64,000 nucleotides of DNA, taken from contig JAODTK010000577.1 of assembly GCA_026419785.1 (NCBI GenBank), forward strand, positions 360,501 to 424,500, given 5' to 3'. This DNA comes from Sclerodactyla briareus. Its lineage: Eukaryota; Echinodermata; Holothuroidea; Dendrochirotida; Sclerodactylidae. Positions 37,150-48,459 of this stretch are shown one piece after another. Below the pieces are notes generated by a model. It was not told where the DNA came from, made no database searches, and was given only the letters and a program-made list of their open reading frames with translations. A program made the position numbers and the translations under genes. Every line of letters begins with the position of its first letter. Positions within the stretch are counted from its first letter, which is position 1.

Positions 37150-38470
37150 TTGGACTTTGCTTTGCAACCGGTGAGCGCGGAAGAGGTAAGGAGGGTTATT
37201 GCTAACCTTCCTAGCAAAAACAAGTTACCTTGATCCATTTCCTACCTGGCTACTCAAACGCTGTTATTGTATGGACCCTGACTTCCAATAATAACTTCCA
37301 TCATTAATAATTCGTATAGGCATGGGTCGTTTCCATCAGTACTCAGGTCACAGCAGGCATCACACCTCTCTGGAAGAATCGAGTCTTGACCCTTATGTTT
37401 TGAAATAATTACAGGGGGCCTGTTTCTAATCTTCCCTCTCTGGGTAAGATATTAGAGTACCCAGCCGTGTCCACTTCAAGGATCATCTAAATGGTCAAGG
37501 GCTTTCTGATGGAATATCAGTCCGCATATTAAGAAATCTCAAAGCTCTGAAACGGCTCTTCTCAAAGTCAAAAGGGACATACTGGGTGAGCTAGATCGTG
37601 GGCGGGCAGTTGTTCTGTCCTCCTTGATCTCTCATCAGGCATTTGATACTATTGATCATAGAGTTTTAATCGATCAGAATGCGTACTGATTTCTTGATTA
37701 GAGACTCGGCTATTTCTTGGGTGGGAGTTATCTAAGCGATCGGTACGAGAGGGTACATGTTTCTGGTGATTACTCTGACATTTGATTTGCATAATGGTTG
37801 TGACCCAGGGGTCGTGACCGGCCACCCTTTTTTCCACTGCCTATATTAAGCTGCAGGTAAAAAACAAACATCATACGGCGGTTTCGTGTTGACTATCATA
37901 TGTATGCTGATGATATTCAGCTTTTACAAAGTTTTGAGCCTAATTGTGAGGCTGACACTGTTGCAGCTAAATTGCGGCTCACAGATGTATTCGTGAAGGG
38001 CGGATTCATGGTGCGAGCAATAGGTTGATAGATGAATGACACGAAAACAGAGTTTGTTTGATCAGTCATTCCGGGCAAACGAACAACCTACCTCTATTTG
38101 ACTTAGACATTGGAGGGTCTGCGATCAATTCTTCTGCAAATGTCAAGAATTTAGGTGTGGTTTTGATAAAAACCTCCACAATGAAAACAGGTCGATACCC
38201 TGTTGAGATAATACAATTAGCCCCACTTAGTAATTTATTACAGGCGTCGCGGGCTTTATTGACATCCGTTCTACTTGGCTAATGCAGTTAGATCTCTGAT
38301 CCTCTCAAGGACTTGGATTACTGCAACTCACTTCTGGCAGGCATTGCCCGTATGATTTACGCCGTTTGCAAAATCTCGCAGGGAATCGCGCTGCGCGTCT
38401 CATATAGCAGGTTGATAGAACTACCTCAGCGCCCCAATTCTCCGCGAGTTGCCACTGGCTGCCAATTGAA
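37150..38470 (+). pseudogene. LINE reverse transcriptase domain, frame-broken
   Basis: The RT entry block is EEVRRVIANLPSKNK followed by DPFPTWLL (about 37,180-37,250). The motif-A region reads AFDTIDH (about 37,640-37,660) and the motif-C box YHMYADDIQLLQSF lies at about 37,897-37,938. Downstream LDYCNSLLAGI (about 38,313-38,345) marks the thumb and C-terminal part. The catalytic Asp pair is intact in YADD. An in-frame stop between the blocks and several frame changes exclude a working protein. Confidence 0.85.
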
Positions 38471-38911
38471 CAACGGCACACTTTTAAGATTTTAGTTCAG
38501 GTTTTGATTGTTGTGATTATAATCTTCGCCAGTACTGGGAAGGCCTAACACCACTTACAAATAGGGCCGACCGGCGTCTCAGATCCAATAGCGACCGTAC
38601 TCGTCTTGCCATCCCAGTCACTAGGACGTTATCGGTGACAAAATCCTTCGCGTGTTGATTGGTCCGCAATTGTGGAATGCTCTGCTCTCCGGATTCGTGA
38701 AGCGCCAAATGTGCAATGTTTCAAGAAATTTCTGAAAACTCATATTTTTCCGTCTGATAAAGTTGTAAATCCATTAAAATGTTTTCATGTGTTTTTATGT
38801 ATTTTTATACAATGTCTTACTGTATTTTTGTAACATATCTTTATTTTTGTACAAGCGCTTGAATTCTTTGGAAAGGCGCTATATAAATGACTTGAAATAA
38901 ATAAAGAAATA

Positions 38912-39660
38912 ATTAAGATATTTATGCCATCTAGACCAGGTACTGTATTTTTTTTTTTGTTCCCAACAAAACGTGAGGCACATCCCCAATCAACGATAAC
39001 TATGGTATATATGTTGAAAATACCCAATAAAACTAAGGCTCTGGGATTCCATTGTCGCGTATGCATATCCCGGATGGATGTGAAAATACATATAAAAGCA
39101 ACGTTCCAGCAGGAGAACACACTACAGGTTTATGCGGAAAGACTACAAAAACGCAGCAGCCCATGCATATGTAGTTAAGACTTTTAGAGGAAAATGATCC
39201 ATAGCAATCATCATGGTGATACACATGCAGGTCACTTATTAACTAATGGGACATTATTCAATACGGCCTTATCCAAGTAAATTAATTAATTTTCAAATGC
39301 AACCAGACCAGCACCGATGGTTAATCCCCGCCTCAGACCTATCATTCACACAGACTGACTTTGGGACTAGGGATGTTCAACTATTCATAGATGCGAGAAA
39401 GTACTCTGCCGTCTTCGGTTTCAAACAACCCAACTACTTGAAAGTGGGACATTCTCTCTCAAATTCCCTTCACTACTGGTACCTCCACCTTAGGTGCCCG
39501 ATAAATCACCATATGAATCAGGTCACACTGTACATCTGAGGTGAGGTGGGGACTCAATGCAATGGCCCTATTCAGGGAAAATTGATAGTTTGAAGGGCTG
39601 GGATTCACCAAATGTCCTATGAGGTGGGGTCAGAGGGGAGAAGGGTTCCCCCCTCACCAA
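38912..39660. other. Noncoding DNA
   Basis: No gene is recognised. A T-run lies at 38,948-38,959. Confidence 0.5.
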
Positions 39661-39672
39661 TTGTCAAAACAC

Positions 39673-39870
39673 CTGATATTCTGAGCATTCATTCTTGATG
39701 ATAATGTACTGTCCTTTGGGGATAGGTCCTTTAGGGGCAGCAGCTTGGCTCTGTGAAGTTTGCTGCTGACTCTGCTTGAATGATGGCTCTCAGAACTGCT
39801 CTTAGACTGGGGCTGTGATTCTGGTGCATTTGGGTCGACTGTTCTGTCTGCAATAATTTTTCTCCCACAT
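39673..39870 (-). CDS. Candidate Q-rich host exon, function unknown
   Basis: A minus-strand segment is bounded by an acceptor with a good pyrimidine tract (GTGATTCTTTTCAG) and a donor (TATCAG|GTGTTT). One frame gives a Ser-rich peptide (PESQPQSKSSSES), and the frame ending flush with the donor gives QSQQQTSQSQAAAPKGP and KGQYIIIKNE. No single frame is open throughout and convincing, so one indel inside the exon is suspected. It lies on the same strand as the acidic exon at 25.4 kb, and its donor phase is compatible with that exon's start. Q-rich followed by acidic is the layout of TFIIA large subunit, but 14 kb separates them and no linking exon was found. Confidence 0.3.
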
Positions 39871-40059
39871 CTGAAAAGAATCACAAATATGGGTCCACTT
39901 TCTGGAACGCTGCTCTCAGGCATTTTTTGCCAGAATGGAGATTTATTCTTGATGCCTTGTATCAAGAAGGTATTTACAGTGCCAAATCACTCGCTTATAC
40001 AGCAGAATTGTCAAGAAGAGGATGAGAGATGTTTCGTGTATACAGGAAGCAGCTCCTAA

Positions 40060-40935
40060 TCCCAGGGCCAACAATGGCCCGTGGGTCCTGAATCCATGGA
40101 CACCCTGCAGTTACGGCCATCAGGCCATCAGTATGACCCAACATCAGCACTGTGCATTAAAATATGTAGAAGTCTGGAGATACAAGATTTTGCGTATTTC
40201 ATATAATGTGTCCTTGGGCCCAAGTGGGTCCCGAGGCCATAATTCCAATGGTATATCTACCCCAGAATCATCCACATGTAACTTCAATTGTAGCCTGTGG
40301 GAGGAGATGCATTTAAAGTACCATTGTGTGAAATTTCATAGAACTGGCCCTCAGGTGCATGGTGCACCTGAGGGCCAGGGACCACATGTGGGACCTTGGA
40401 CCCAAAATTACGAAGCGTACAGTGTTAGGGGACCATAACTTATGACCGACATGTAAGAACCGTGCAACCAATATTTCGTAAGGGAGGCAAGAGCATTCTG
40501 CATATTTCCACATGATGGGCCCCAGGGCCCACACTGGGCTATGGGTCCTAAATCTTGGGCACTCTTAAGTGACAGCCATCAGGCCAGCATTATGACCAAA
40601 AAGCAGCACTGTGCAACAAAATTTGTTGGAGTCTGGAGATACAAGATTTTGCGTATTTCATATAATGGGTTCTGGAGCCCAAAATGGGCCCTAGGCCCGA
40701 AATTTCCTGAAAATCTCCCAAGGCTCTATACAAAAGGACCATTACATGTAGAAAATCAATTGATGAAGCGTGTGAAGAAGAGATGATTTCAAGTACCCTG
40801 GTGAAATTCCATTGAAATGCCCTCGGGCCCAGTGGGACCTTGGCCAAAAATTCCTGAACATCGGAAGGAACGGCTGTTAGACCATCAATATGACTGAAAT
40901 CAGCACTGTGCACCAAAATTTGTAGGAGCGTTTTG
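40060..40935 (+). repeat. Three degenerate tandem units rich in GGGCCC/GGTCC words
   Basis: CAGCACTGTGC then AAAAT(A/T)TGTAG or TTGTTGG recurs at about 40,145, 40,604 and 40,901. After the first two, GTCTGGAGATACAAGATTTT is repeated exactly, followed by GCGTATTTCATATAATG. The third unit is cut short by the GACA microsatellite. A perfect 16-bp stem hairpin lies inside the first unit. Confidence 0.85.
40344..40378. repeat. Perfect 16-bp stem hairpin
   Basis: CTGGCCCTCAGGTGCA, loop TGG, then the exact reverse complement. The other tandem units do not show this dyad, so it arose by local inverted duplication in one unit. Confidence 0.92.
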
Positions 40936-40941
40936 CAGCAG

Positions 40942-40979
<38 letters not shown>

Positions 40980-40996
40980 TAGATAGATAGATAGAT

Positions 40997-41091
<95 letters not shown>

Positions 41092-41106
41092 CTAGATAGA
41101 TAGATA
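40942..41106 (+). repeat. GACA then GATA microsatellite
   Basis: About nine GACA units are followed by a long GATA tract with a few one- to three-base interruptions (for example near 40,995, 41,030, 41,062 and 41,091). The array directly follows GCAGCA at the end of a dispersed-repeat unit. Confidence 0.97.
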
Positions 41107-41109
41107 TCT

Positions 41110-41800
41110 CAACCAGCTAAAAAATGAGTAGCAGTCCGATATTGGATCACTCACTCAAGGGAGCACATGCCAGGGAGCTCAGCCGCGTTCACTCCACCCG
41201 CCACCTCCAATGGCCAGGCCTCCTCCAGGCAAGCAACCAGGCCTGGGCTCGACCCCTCCCCCCAACTCCAGGAGGGGTACCCTCGAGGCTGCGCCAACCA
41301 TGAGCTACTGGAGTGTCCTGGTGCGATGGGCAGGATCGTCCGCTGGATAGCATGCCATATGCTAAAGAAACACAGTTGGTGATCGCTAATCAGCGCAGCT
41401 AACCTTCACCATTCCTGCCTCCCGAGGCCCGGCTTTTAGATATATATGGGACCCTGCCAGCAGTAGTAACTGAGGCTTTAGCAGAGTGGATAGTAAACCA
41501 GAAAGCCATAAGACTTAGTGATTCCTTGGGACATTTTTGACAACCTATAGCCGACTCAAAGGACATTATGGGAGAGATCGTCCAGCTCATTGCGGAAACA
41601 TTAAGGTCTGACAAATGTTCCCTCCTTACTCGTGATTAAGATAGATAGTAAAGCATACACTTGGTACACAAACCCAAGGGAACAAAATATAGTTCATGCC
41701 GTCCACATCGGATCGACCATCGGCTAATGTTGGAAAGGAAAACATCGGCCATCGGATCGGCAAGAGAAAATCATTTTGGTAGAGCCCTAATAGCTACACA
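41110..41800. other. Noncoding DNA, GC-rich in the first part
   Basis: No gene was recognised. The GC-rich 41,165-41,360 stretch has a 71-codon open frame without a known motif. Confidence 0.45.
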
Positions 41801-41814
41801 CTAATTTCAAGATT

Positions 41815-42245
41815 TCAGACTTTGACCTCTGGTGACCTTAAAACAATAGGGTTCATGAACTCATTATCAGGAACACACATACCAAGTATGAACTTCATCA
41901 TTTAGGTGGGGTTGAGTTATCATGTTTACAAGCCAAAATTGGCCAAGTTATTGCCTTTTCACAATGTTCTATTTTTGACCAGAATTCACCCCCGACCTAT
42001 ACAAAAAGAAAGATAGGCATTCCTGACTCCCCAAAGGAAAGATACACACCAAAGATGAACCCGATCAGACCACCATCTGGACTTATCATGTTCACAAGGT
42101 TTTCAGACTTTGACCTCTGGTGACCTCAGACGACCTCTGACATGGACCCCAAAACAATAGGGTTCATGTACTCATCATGGGGAACACACATACCAAGTAT
42201 GAGCTTATCCATCCAGGTGGGGTCGAGTTATTGTGTTCACAAGCC
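41815..42245 (+). repeat. Tandem repeat with TTTGACCTCTGGTGACCT units
   Basis: The block TTTGACCTCTGGTGACCT ... ACAATAGGGTTCATG ... CATACCAAGTATGA ... GAGTTAT occurs at 41,819-41,922 and again at 42,110-42,230, about 290 bases apart. The middle interval holds a weaker third version. Confidence 0.85.
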
Positions 42246-42670
42246 AGCGCCACACAAATACAACACGAAACAATGGAATGAACTGCCATTGGCTTCCTCG
42301 ACCGTCAAGGAATCAAAAAGGAATCCAATCGCGCCTCAGCCAAACAGTGAGCGCCAATACATAATGCCAGTCTAAGACGTCTACTGACCTCAGCTCACAA
42401 GAAGCCGAGTCACTAATAACACTGCCTAGCTAGGTAAACGGATGACCTAATTGGTGACTTCCTTGCTATTATTAATCATTGGCAATTAATAGCATTTAAG
42501 TACCAGAAAACAAATGCCATAAACACCCTAATTGCTAATTGGAACTATCTACCTGATTAGCCTGAACGAGTTCCCGTTTTTAATCCTCCGCTCCCCGACA
42601 CCCTCTCGATTTTTTCTCCCCGACGGGGGACCCGTGCCCCCTGCCTCCCAATCCCCTGCCACGCCCCCAC
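42246..42670. other. Noncoding DNA, C-rich next to a hAT-like terminus
   Basis: No gene was seen. The part from about 42,590 is C-rich and probably forms the subterminal region of the element ending at 42,684. Confidence 0.4.
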
Positions 42671-42684
42671 TGGCGCCGCCACTG
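42671..42684. mobile_element. Orphan hAT-like terminal inverted repeat
   Basis: TGGCGCCGCCACTG is the right-hand type terminus of the same family as 46,231-46,877. No left partner with a matching 8-bp duplication was found upstream. Confidence 0.35.
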
Positions 42685-42699
42685 CCACAGCTTCCAAGG

Positions 42700-45030
42700 A
42701 ATGGTTCAGCGGTTGGGCCACCCCATAAGATCACCTATTCTCACTTCCCGGCCCATAAATCCTCAAAATATCCCATATTTCCTGAAACATAATCCATCCT
42801 CAAAGCAACCTGTGAACACTTTGCTATCACATCTGCCTGCAAACCAATAGCTGAACAAGCAAAGAGGCCATAAAAAACACAAGAGCATTATTACAGCCTT
42901 TCATTGTGATTTGCCTATTGACTTCCTGGACTTGGGAGCTGCCATGCCTTTTCTGCACCCCTTCGACTACATTGAGCCAACCCGGTTTGATTATTCATAG
43001 TGTTATATTTATTCAGTGAGGATGTCAGTCTATACTCAATTCTGATTGGGTGGGCACCAAGGCGACATAGTCCTCTCCTCATATATAAATCCATAGCTAA
43101 TAGGGCAAATTGACCCCTGTGCTAGGTCTCTTTTGAAATCCTGGATGCGGTACCCGGACTCTCAGCTCTGTGAGTAAACATAGGCGAGCAGAAAACGTAT
43201 GAATTGTGTGTACAATTTTCATGAATAATAACGTTGAAAATATTGAGCCTGTAATATTTGTTATTGCTATACCAGTGACTCATATTGGAAATCCTAATAT
43301 ATATCATTTGCTCGAAGCTAGTTTACCCGTAGGCGGATGGTATTTTGGGTAAAACAGCTGCATAGTTTCTCGGGCTTTGTTGCTTTACCGAGAGGGCCGC
43401 ACTTAGTGAACTAGGCCACATGCTACTCTGCGCGTATGCATTCACGCTTGTCACACCTACACATAATGGGCACACCGCATGACGGGCTTGCAATTGCGAA
43501 TATCCCTAGTATAGTACATCGTAAACCTTCTCCTACGAACCTGCTTCAAGTCTTGACAGAACGTGTTCATCAACCCCTTCGTCAATGAATGCTTACATCT
43601 AACGCTTGCTGATAACATCGTCTAATGACGGATTTGTAAATGTGATACTGTGAAAAAGGGAAAGGAAAAAATTATGTGGAAGTCACCGTGATAAATATGG
43701 CGTCGGGGTTGTCGGTGCCGAACCAGTATCCTCTTTGTTGCCCCTCCATTTCATGCTTAGTCGGACGAAAAAAAAATGACAGTAAAGTTGGTGTGGATTT
43801 TAACAAATTAGACGGTTTCTACTCTGATTGAGTGGATTTTACTGCAACTTTACCAATTGAGTTTCAACAAGAAAGCCCGATACGCTTTTCACAGCTCATA
43901 CTGTGCGTACATAGGCCTAGAGCGCTAGTGTTACCGTAGAATCGGCATATGGATTATGAAACCAACAGAATAATGGACCGTGTCTTCGACGGGTAAATGG
44001 AATTGGCAGAAATGACAATTTCCAGTGAAAAATAAATATTCACTTTACCACTGCCTGTGGCGTTGTTGTCATTTTAGCTGATACTAGTGGAAGTTAGAGA
44101 AAATGCGGAAGAGATTCAAATCACACCAACCACTGCTGGGTGATTGTAGCCACCTTAAAAGAAAGAATGGAGTCGTCTGCGTATTTATACCGAAGGCATA
44201 AGAATGACTCCCCGCTATCGGATCGTACACTTAAGTTTTCTGCGATGTCCTTACCCAAATGAAAAAAAAAACAGGTGTTTTCCCCCACACATTTCTTGCA
44301 TTACTGCTTGTGTCTGTATCATAAGGTAACCTATAAATGCGGTTTCTTTCATCATATACCTGGTAATATTTTCGTTTAATGGGGTACATTGGGGTATTAC
44401 TATTCTAAAGACAGGGCTTAGTTATTCTTCCAGTACTGTAGCCTCTGAGTGACATCCTAAATCATGTGAAAATGCGTCATTATTTTCTCGTTTGCGGGAA
44501 TTATGTAAAAGTATAATCGCGCCCCAAAGATGTTCACAGAAGCGAAGCTGTGGGAGACGTAAATTTTACACATGTTTTCAAACGAGGCATGCGAGAAGAG
44601 AGGCGAATCCAAGCAGGTTTACTTCCAAAATTCGGGAGAAAGGCCATTTTTTTTTTTAGTTTCACACAACCACAGTTGGGCCTGGGTTGAAAGTTTGTGG
44701 GGCGAACGAACGAAGAGCTTGTGGGGCGTCGAGGACGTCGCTATAGAGGCTGTGGGGGTGTTCACGCCACCTCTATCCCAAAATATTTGAGGAAATGTTG
44801 GGATAGTCGACAATCAGTGATCAGTGGATTGTTTTGAAGGAAGTTGGTTCGGCCAGGTAAGGGTTTAAACCCCTCCTGATAAAGTTGAGAAGGTAGGGCG
44901 GACAATTTAATAATCTCAGACCGGGGTCGGGGGGTGGTTACACCGGATCAAAGGAGGAAGGCAGTTGTTACCAAGCATTCTGTAAGATCCAATGGTATGT
45001 ATGTGTATTTAGCATTTACAATGTAAAGGC
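42700..45030. other. Noncoding DNA
   Basis: No gene was recognised. An imperfect inverted pair, CAGTAAAGTTGG (43,780) and CAACTTTACCAA (43,845), lies in AT-rich DNA. Confidence 0.5.
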
Positions 45031-45037
45031 TCTCAAC

Positions 45038-45070
45038 GGGGGGGGGGGGGGGGGGGGGGGGTGGGGGGGG
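45038..45070 (+). repeat. Long poly-G tract
   Basis: Twenty-four consecutive G, one T, then eight G. A further run lies at 45,124-45,138. Length may be inaccurate in the assembly. Confidence 0.9.
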
Positions 45071-45877
45071 ATCAAAACTCTTGAGGAATATCGCATGTGG
45101 TAAAAATACACATTGGGGGCCCAGGGGGGGGGGGGGGGTAGGCGGCCAAATCGTTCTGGTGCTTCCGCACACGGGCCCATTGTTACAGTTTTTATGGCCT
45201 TCTTCGGGGCCTAGTCAAGGTTCCTAAAAATCGGCTTTGGCCGCTCAGAGACGACTTTTGCCGCTGGGGACCGACTTGTGCGATATGTCAGAAGAGTTTC
45301 ACACCAAAGGGCGGCGATTTGTGTTGGCAATTGGGGGGAGGATAAGATGATTACTTTCTAAGCCGGTGGGAAAAAGCGCCACCACGGGTTGGCGCGTAGC
45401 GTGGAAGAAAAGTTTTCGTTTTGCAGGTCCCCTAGATTGCAGGAAACGGCAACTTCCCGAAGCCTTATGAGACAGTAAGCAGCATTCCTAAAACTTGATA
45501 ACAATTTTTTTTTCGGAAAAGGTCTCAAAATATTTCAATGTTTTCATTGGGTGCTGTGACATTTTAGAATCGATACAAGTGAGGTCAGGTCATGAAAGGG
45601 AACCGATGCCAGCGGGGCAATGGCAACAATCAGTACGTTCTGCGCGAAGCGCGAGATTGCAGGATCCAATTTGACCAAAAACATTGCACGGAACCCTCTC
45701 GAACCTATCACTAGATATGCCTTAATTTTTACCATAGATTATGGCTCCATTTTTATCTTCTTTGCGAACCACAAGCGCATGGGAGAGACACTGCCAATCA
45801 GGGACCAGACAGGGGGGCAAATGAGTAAAACACAGAAGTAAAAACCGCCCGCTGCGCGCAAGCGCTCGCGAAAATTC

Positions 45878-46205
45878 ACACTTTTGGACATTCCCATCGA
45901 AACGGCAGGCAATGCAATTCTTTGGACATAACTGATATTCACCCCTGAATTTGAATCATGTCTTTGTACGAATTTGTGGCGTTCTGGCCGAATTTCGATG
46001 GCTATTTTAAGGGGTTCCCCCCCACCGTGTCCCCCTTATATTATATGCACAGTGCGCGCACCAAACTTTCAAAAGTGGACGCACCCATCAGTTGATTGCT
46101 GAATAGGATTTGCAAATAGACCATACATGCCAGAAAAATTCACAGGTCCGCCAGGTGGTGGACTTACTCTGTCGCCTCAACCTCCTTCCCTTAAAAACAA
46201 CGGAG
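45878..46205 (+). repeat. Interspersed repeat family R1, copy 1 (empty site)
   Basis: The unit starts CACTTTTGGACATTCCCATCG and continues through ATCATGTCTTTG, AATTTGTGGCGTTC and GTGGACGCACCCAT to CCGCCAGGTGGTGGAC. It is followed by a second unit (46,206-47,100) and is matched by an internally deleted minus-strand copy at 63,815-63,930. No coding potential was recognised; it is probably non-autonomous. Confidence 0.8.
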
Positions 46206-47100
46206 TCTACACTTTTGGGCATTCCATCGACAGTGGCGTCGCCAGACTTCCCATACTGGAGGGGGGGGGGGGTCAAGGGGAGTAGAAACATTTTCAGGGC
46301 ACAAGAATAATATGTAAGCAGAGCGCCACTATAGGTTGGAGCATGAGCAGACAATACATTTTTGGTAGAGCAGGGCACCCCATGGCCGAAAATACACCTC
46401 CCGGGCGGTTGGGTTTCTGCATGTAGTCAATCGTCGAACCTGGGCATTTCGCGATCACAAATTTTGTAATCGGTGGAAAATGTGATCATTTTGTCAGCCC
46501 TCCGTCTCATCGCTGCCCCGACTTCAACTTTTTGGTCAGAATGTTCAACCATGTGTGCATTCCCCGAACTACTGATCACCAGTGTGCGGGAAGCGCGCAA
46601 TTTTTCTGGCACATCTGGAAAAACAACCAAGAATCTGGGACATTTAGTTAGCTTTAGGTATTCTGCTCCAACCATGGTTATGACGTCATGCCCGAGAGAG
46701 CAGGGAAACTTCCAGTTACTTGGAGAAAACATGCGTTGAAAATCCAAGCAGTTAATAGCCGAGGATACGCATTCCAAATCGCGCGTGTTCGAAAATCACA
46801 AATCTCATTGGGAGCACACGGAGGAAACAAGGTTTTAAGAAGGCACGTGCCGCCTGTCCCCCTTGGCGACGCCACTGTCCATCGAAGATTCATGCAATAT
46901 TTGGACTTTTTTAATCATGTCTTTTTGACAACGCAATTTGTAGCGTTCCCTAGCCGCATTTTCGATGCCGCACCGTGTGCTTATCATAGTGATAGTATGC
47001 CGTGTACCGTGCACTCAATTTTCAACAAGTGGTCGCACCCATATAAATATATATAAAAAATCACAGATCCCACCAGGTGGAAGACCTACCTCAGTCGCCC
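46206..47100 (+). repeat. Interspersed repeat family R1, copy 2, interrupted by a hAT-like insertion
   Basis: The unit starts CACTTTTGGGCATTCCATCGA at 46,210, is split at 46,230/46,886 by the element at 46,231-46,877 and its duplicated target, then resumes. It continues with AGATTCATGCAATATTTGG, ATCATGTCTTTTTGAC, AATTTGTAGCGTTC and AATCACAGATCCCACCAGG. It aligns in order with copy 1. Confidence 0.8.
46231..46877. mobile_element. hAT-like non-autonomous DNA transposon with perfect 8-bp target duplication
   Basis: Termini CAGTGGCGTCGCCA and TGGCGACGCCACTG are perfect 14-bp inverted repeats, flanked on both sides by TCCATCGA (46,223-46,230 and 46,878-46,885). An 8-bp target duplication and a CAG-type start are hallmarks of hAT transposons. 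Homopolymer G (left) and C (right) tracts lie just inside each end. Open frames inside (for example 46,473-46,739) show no transposase motif, so it needs a transposase from elsewhere. The paralogue at 45,878 shows the pre-insertion site. Confidence 0.9.
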
Positions 47101-47780
47101 CGGGCCGTCGCCCCAACCCCCCGTCACCTCAATATCGCGATTTGTAGGTTTGTTGTTTATTCAACTAATGGTCCCCTAACAGGAAATCGACAACGTCCAT
47201 TGAAGGAACAATAACAAACTAGTTGAAGCCAGTTTATGCAAACGATATTGGAGGAGAACCCTTCTTTCATTGATAATTGGGAACACCCAGGTATATTTGT
47301 TGAAGAACATCTATGTTTGCCCAAGGCAAAACATATGTCTGAACACCATTACCGGACAGAAAAATAACCACGCGCGTAGCGCGCCAAAACATCGAAAACA
47401 GTGTCAGCGAAATAGCTGTCGGGCTCAAATATTCATTGCCTCCCCCTCAACCAAAAATATTGGGGGACGCCGTCCCCCCACCCCGCCCCCCCCCCCCCCC
47501 CCGCATGATCGCCGCCCTTAGTCACACCTGCGACATCTTGCCTGGCCTACTTCGCAGGAGAGAAGGCGCATTGCACGACTCAAGCTGTTCATAATTCCAT
47601 TAACGACATACTGGCTTCTTACCGGTTCCTGATTTGTGGAGCTACAGACTAACTATCGCAAACGATCATCATCAGTGAATGCACTTAACTATAGACATGT
47701 TATTGTTAATACCGACGTCTTCAAGTGGTCATTTTGGCCCAGAAACAATTCCAGATTGGAATGCATCTAGTCTCACTATG
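47101..47780. other. Noncoding DNA with a poly-C tract
   Basis: Poly-C is at 47,486-47,502. A CGCGCGTAGCGCGCC word lies at about 47,371. No gene was seen. Confidence 0.5.
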
Positions 47781-47783
47781 CAG

Positions 47784-47870
47784 CAGGCGCGGTTCTACGG
47801 GGGCTAGGGGGGGCTTTAGCCCCCAAAAAAATCATCCAAGCCCCCCCCCCCAAAAAAAAAAAAAATCCTC
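47784..47870 (+). mobile_element. Possible left end of a poly-G/C hAT-like MITE
   Basis: CAGGCGCGG is followed by G-runs and a small dyad, GGGGGCTTTAGCCCCC (about 47,807-47,822), then poly-C and poly-A. The shape matches other CAG-start, G-run elements in the window. The right end and target duplication were not located. Confidence 0.3.
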
Positions 47871-48083
47871 GATGTGATCTAAAGTAAAATAAGTTCAACC
47901 AAAAATTGAATCGTAGCAGAATGACAACTGACAACACAACAATGTCATGCTACAGAAAACACTATTTATGAAGCCAAGCAAACCTACTTCAAGGAACTTC
48001 CTCCTCTGCTTGACCACAGGCCAGACAGCAAGTCCCACAATCATGGATTCCCTTCATGGGCCTCAAAACGGTGGTGAACGGGG

Positions 48084-48122
48084 AGGGGACATGTCCCCCC
48101 CCCCACTTTCAAAAGTGGGGGG
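48084..48122. repeat. G/C hairpin and GGGGACATGTCCCC palindrome
   Basis: CCCCCCACTTT-CA-AAAGTGGGGGG is a perfect 11-bp stem (48,099-48,122). Immediately before it, GGGGACATGTCCCC is self-complementary. Both lie in a C-run element typical of this window. Confidence 0.85.
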
Positions 48123-48205
48123 ATATCATATCGTTTGTCCCCCCCACTTTTCCGGACCGTAATAAAAATTAATAGGCACATGCCCGATTTTGTATCACTC
48201 TAAAC

Positions 48206-48457
48206 CAGTGGTTCCCAACCAGGGGGAAATTTCAAGATTTCAGGGGAGAGAAAAATGTATACAAAGGTAATCATTTTGCAGGATTTTTCAAGTGTGAATC
48301 TTCTAGTTTACAAACGCAATACATTGCAAGTTTTAAAACCCCTGTCCCATATCTCCCCATCTATCAACCCTCAATTATAATGTATTTCATAAGGAGAAAC
48401 GGCTTCAAGCGAAAGGCAAGAGGGAAATGGGGAGAAAAAGGCTGGGAACAACCAATG
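48206..48457. mobile_element. hAT-type MITE with CAGTGGTTCCCAACC terminus, decayed
   Basis: The left terminus CAGTGGTTCCCAACC (48,206-48,220) is a classic hAT inverted-repeat sequence. About 235 bases on, GGCTGGGAACAACCAATG (48,440-48,457) is a degraded reverse complement. No clear 8-bp duplication remains. There is no ORF inside, so it is non-autonomous. Confidence 0.45.
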
Positions 48458-48459
48458 AT

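Larger units (their letters stand above)
35350..38910 (+). mobile_element. L2/CR1-type LINE, nearly full length, inactivated
   Basis: A non-LTR retrotransposon carries an apurinic-type endonuclease and a reverse transcriptase in order, scattered over three frames with stops. Endonuclease-side blocks are YILDHDVDV (about 35,842-35,870), a GECTPxGYH-like segment (about 35,925-35,950) and MGDMNV (about 36,218-36,236). The inter-domain block ends in DWYNDDV (about 36,683-36,704). RT begins at about 37,170. The 3' end carries GGCGCTATATAAAT (about 38,874) and an AAATAAATAAAGAAATAA tail at about 38,894-38,911, typical of L2/CR1 elements that end in short tandem repeats. The 5' boundary is approximate. 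Confidence 0.85.

Noticed and set aside
40942-41106. CRISPR-like short repeat array
   Set aside because: It is a GACA/GATA microsatellite without spacers, in a eukaryotic context.
46688-47056. 122-codon plus-strand open frame
   Set aside because: It crosses the right end and target duplication of the hAT-like insertion into repeat R1, so it cannot be an old gene.
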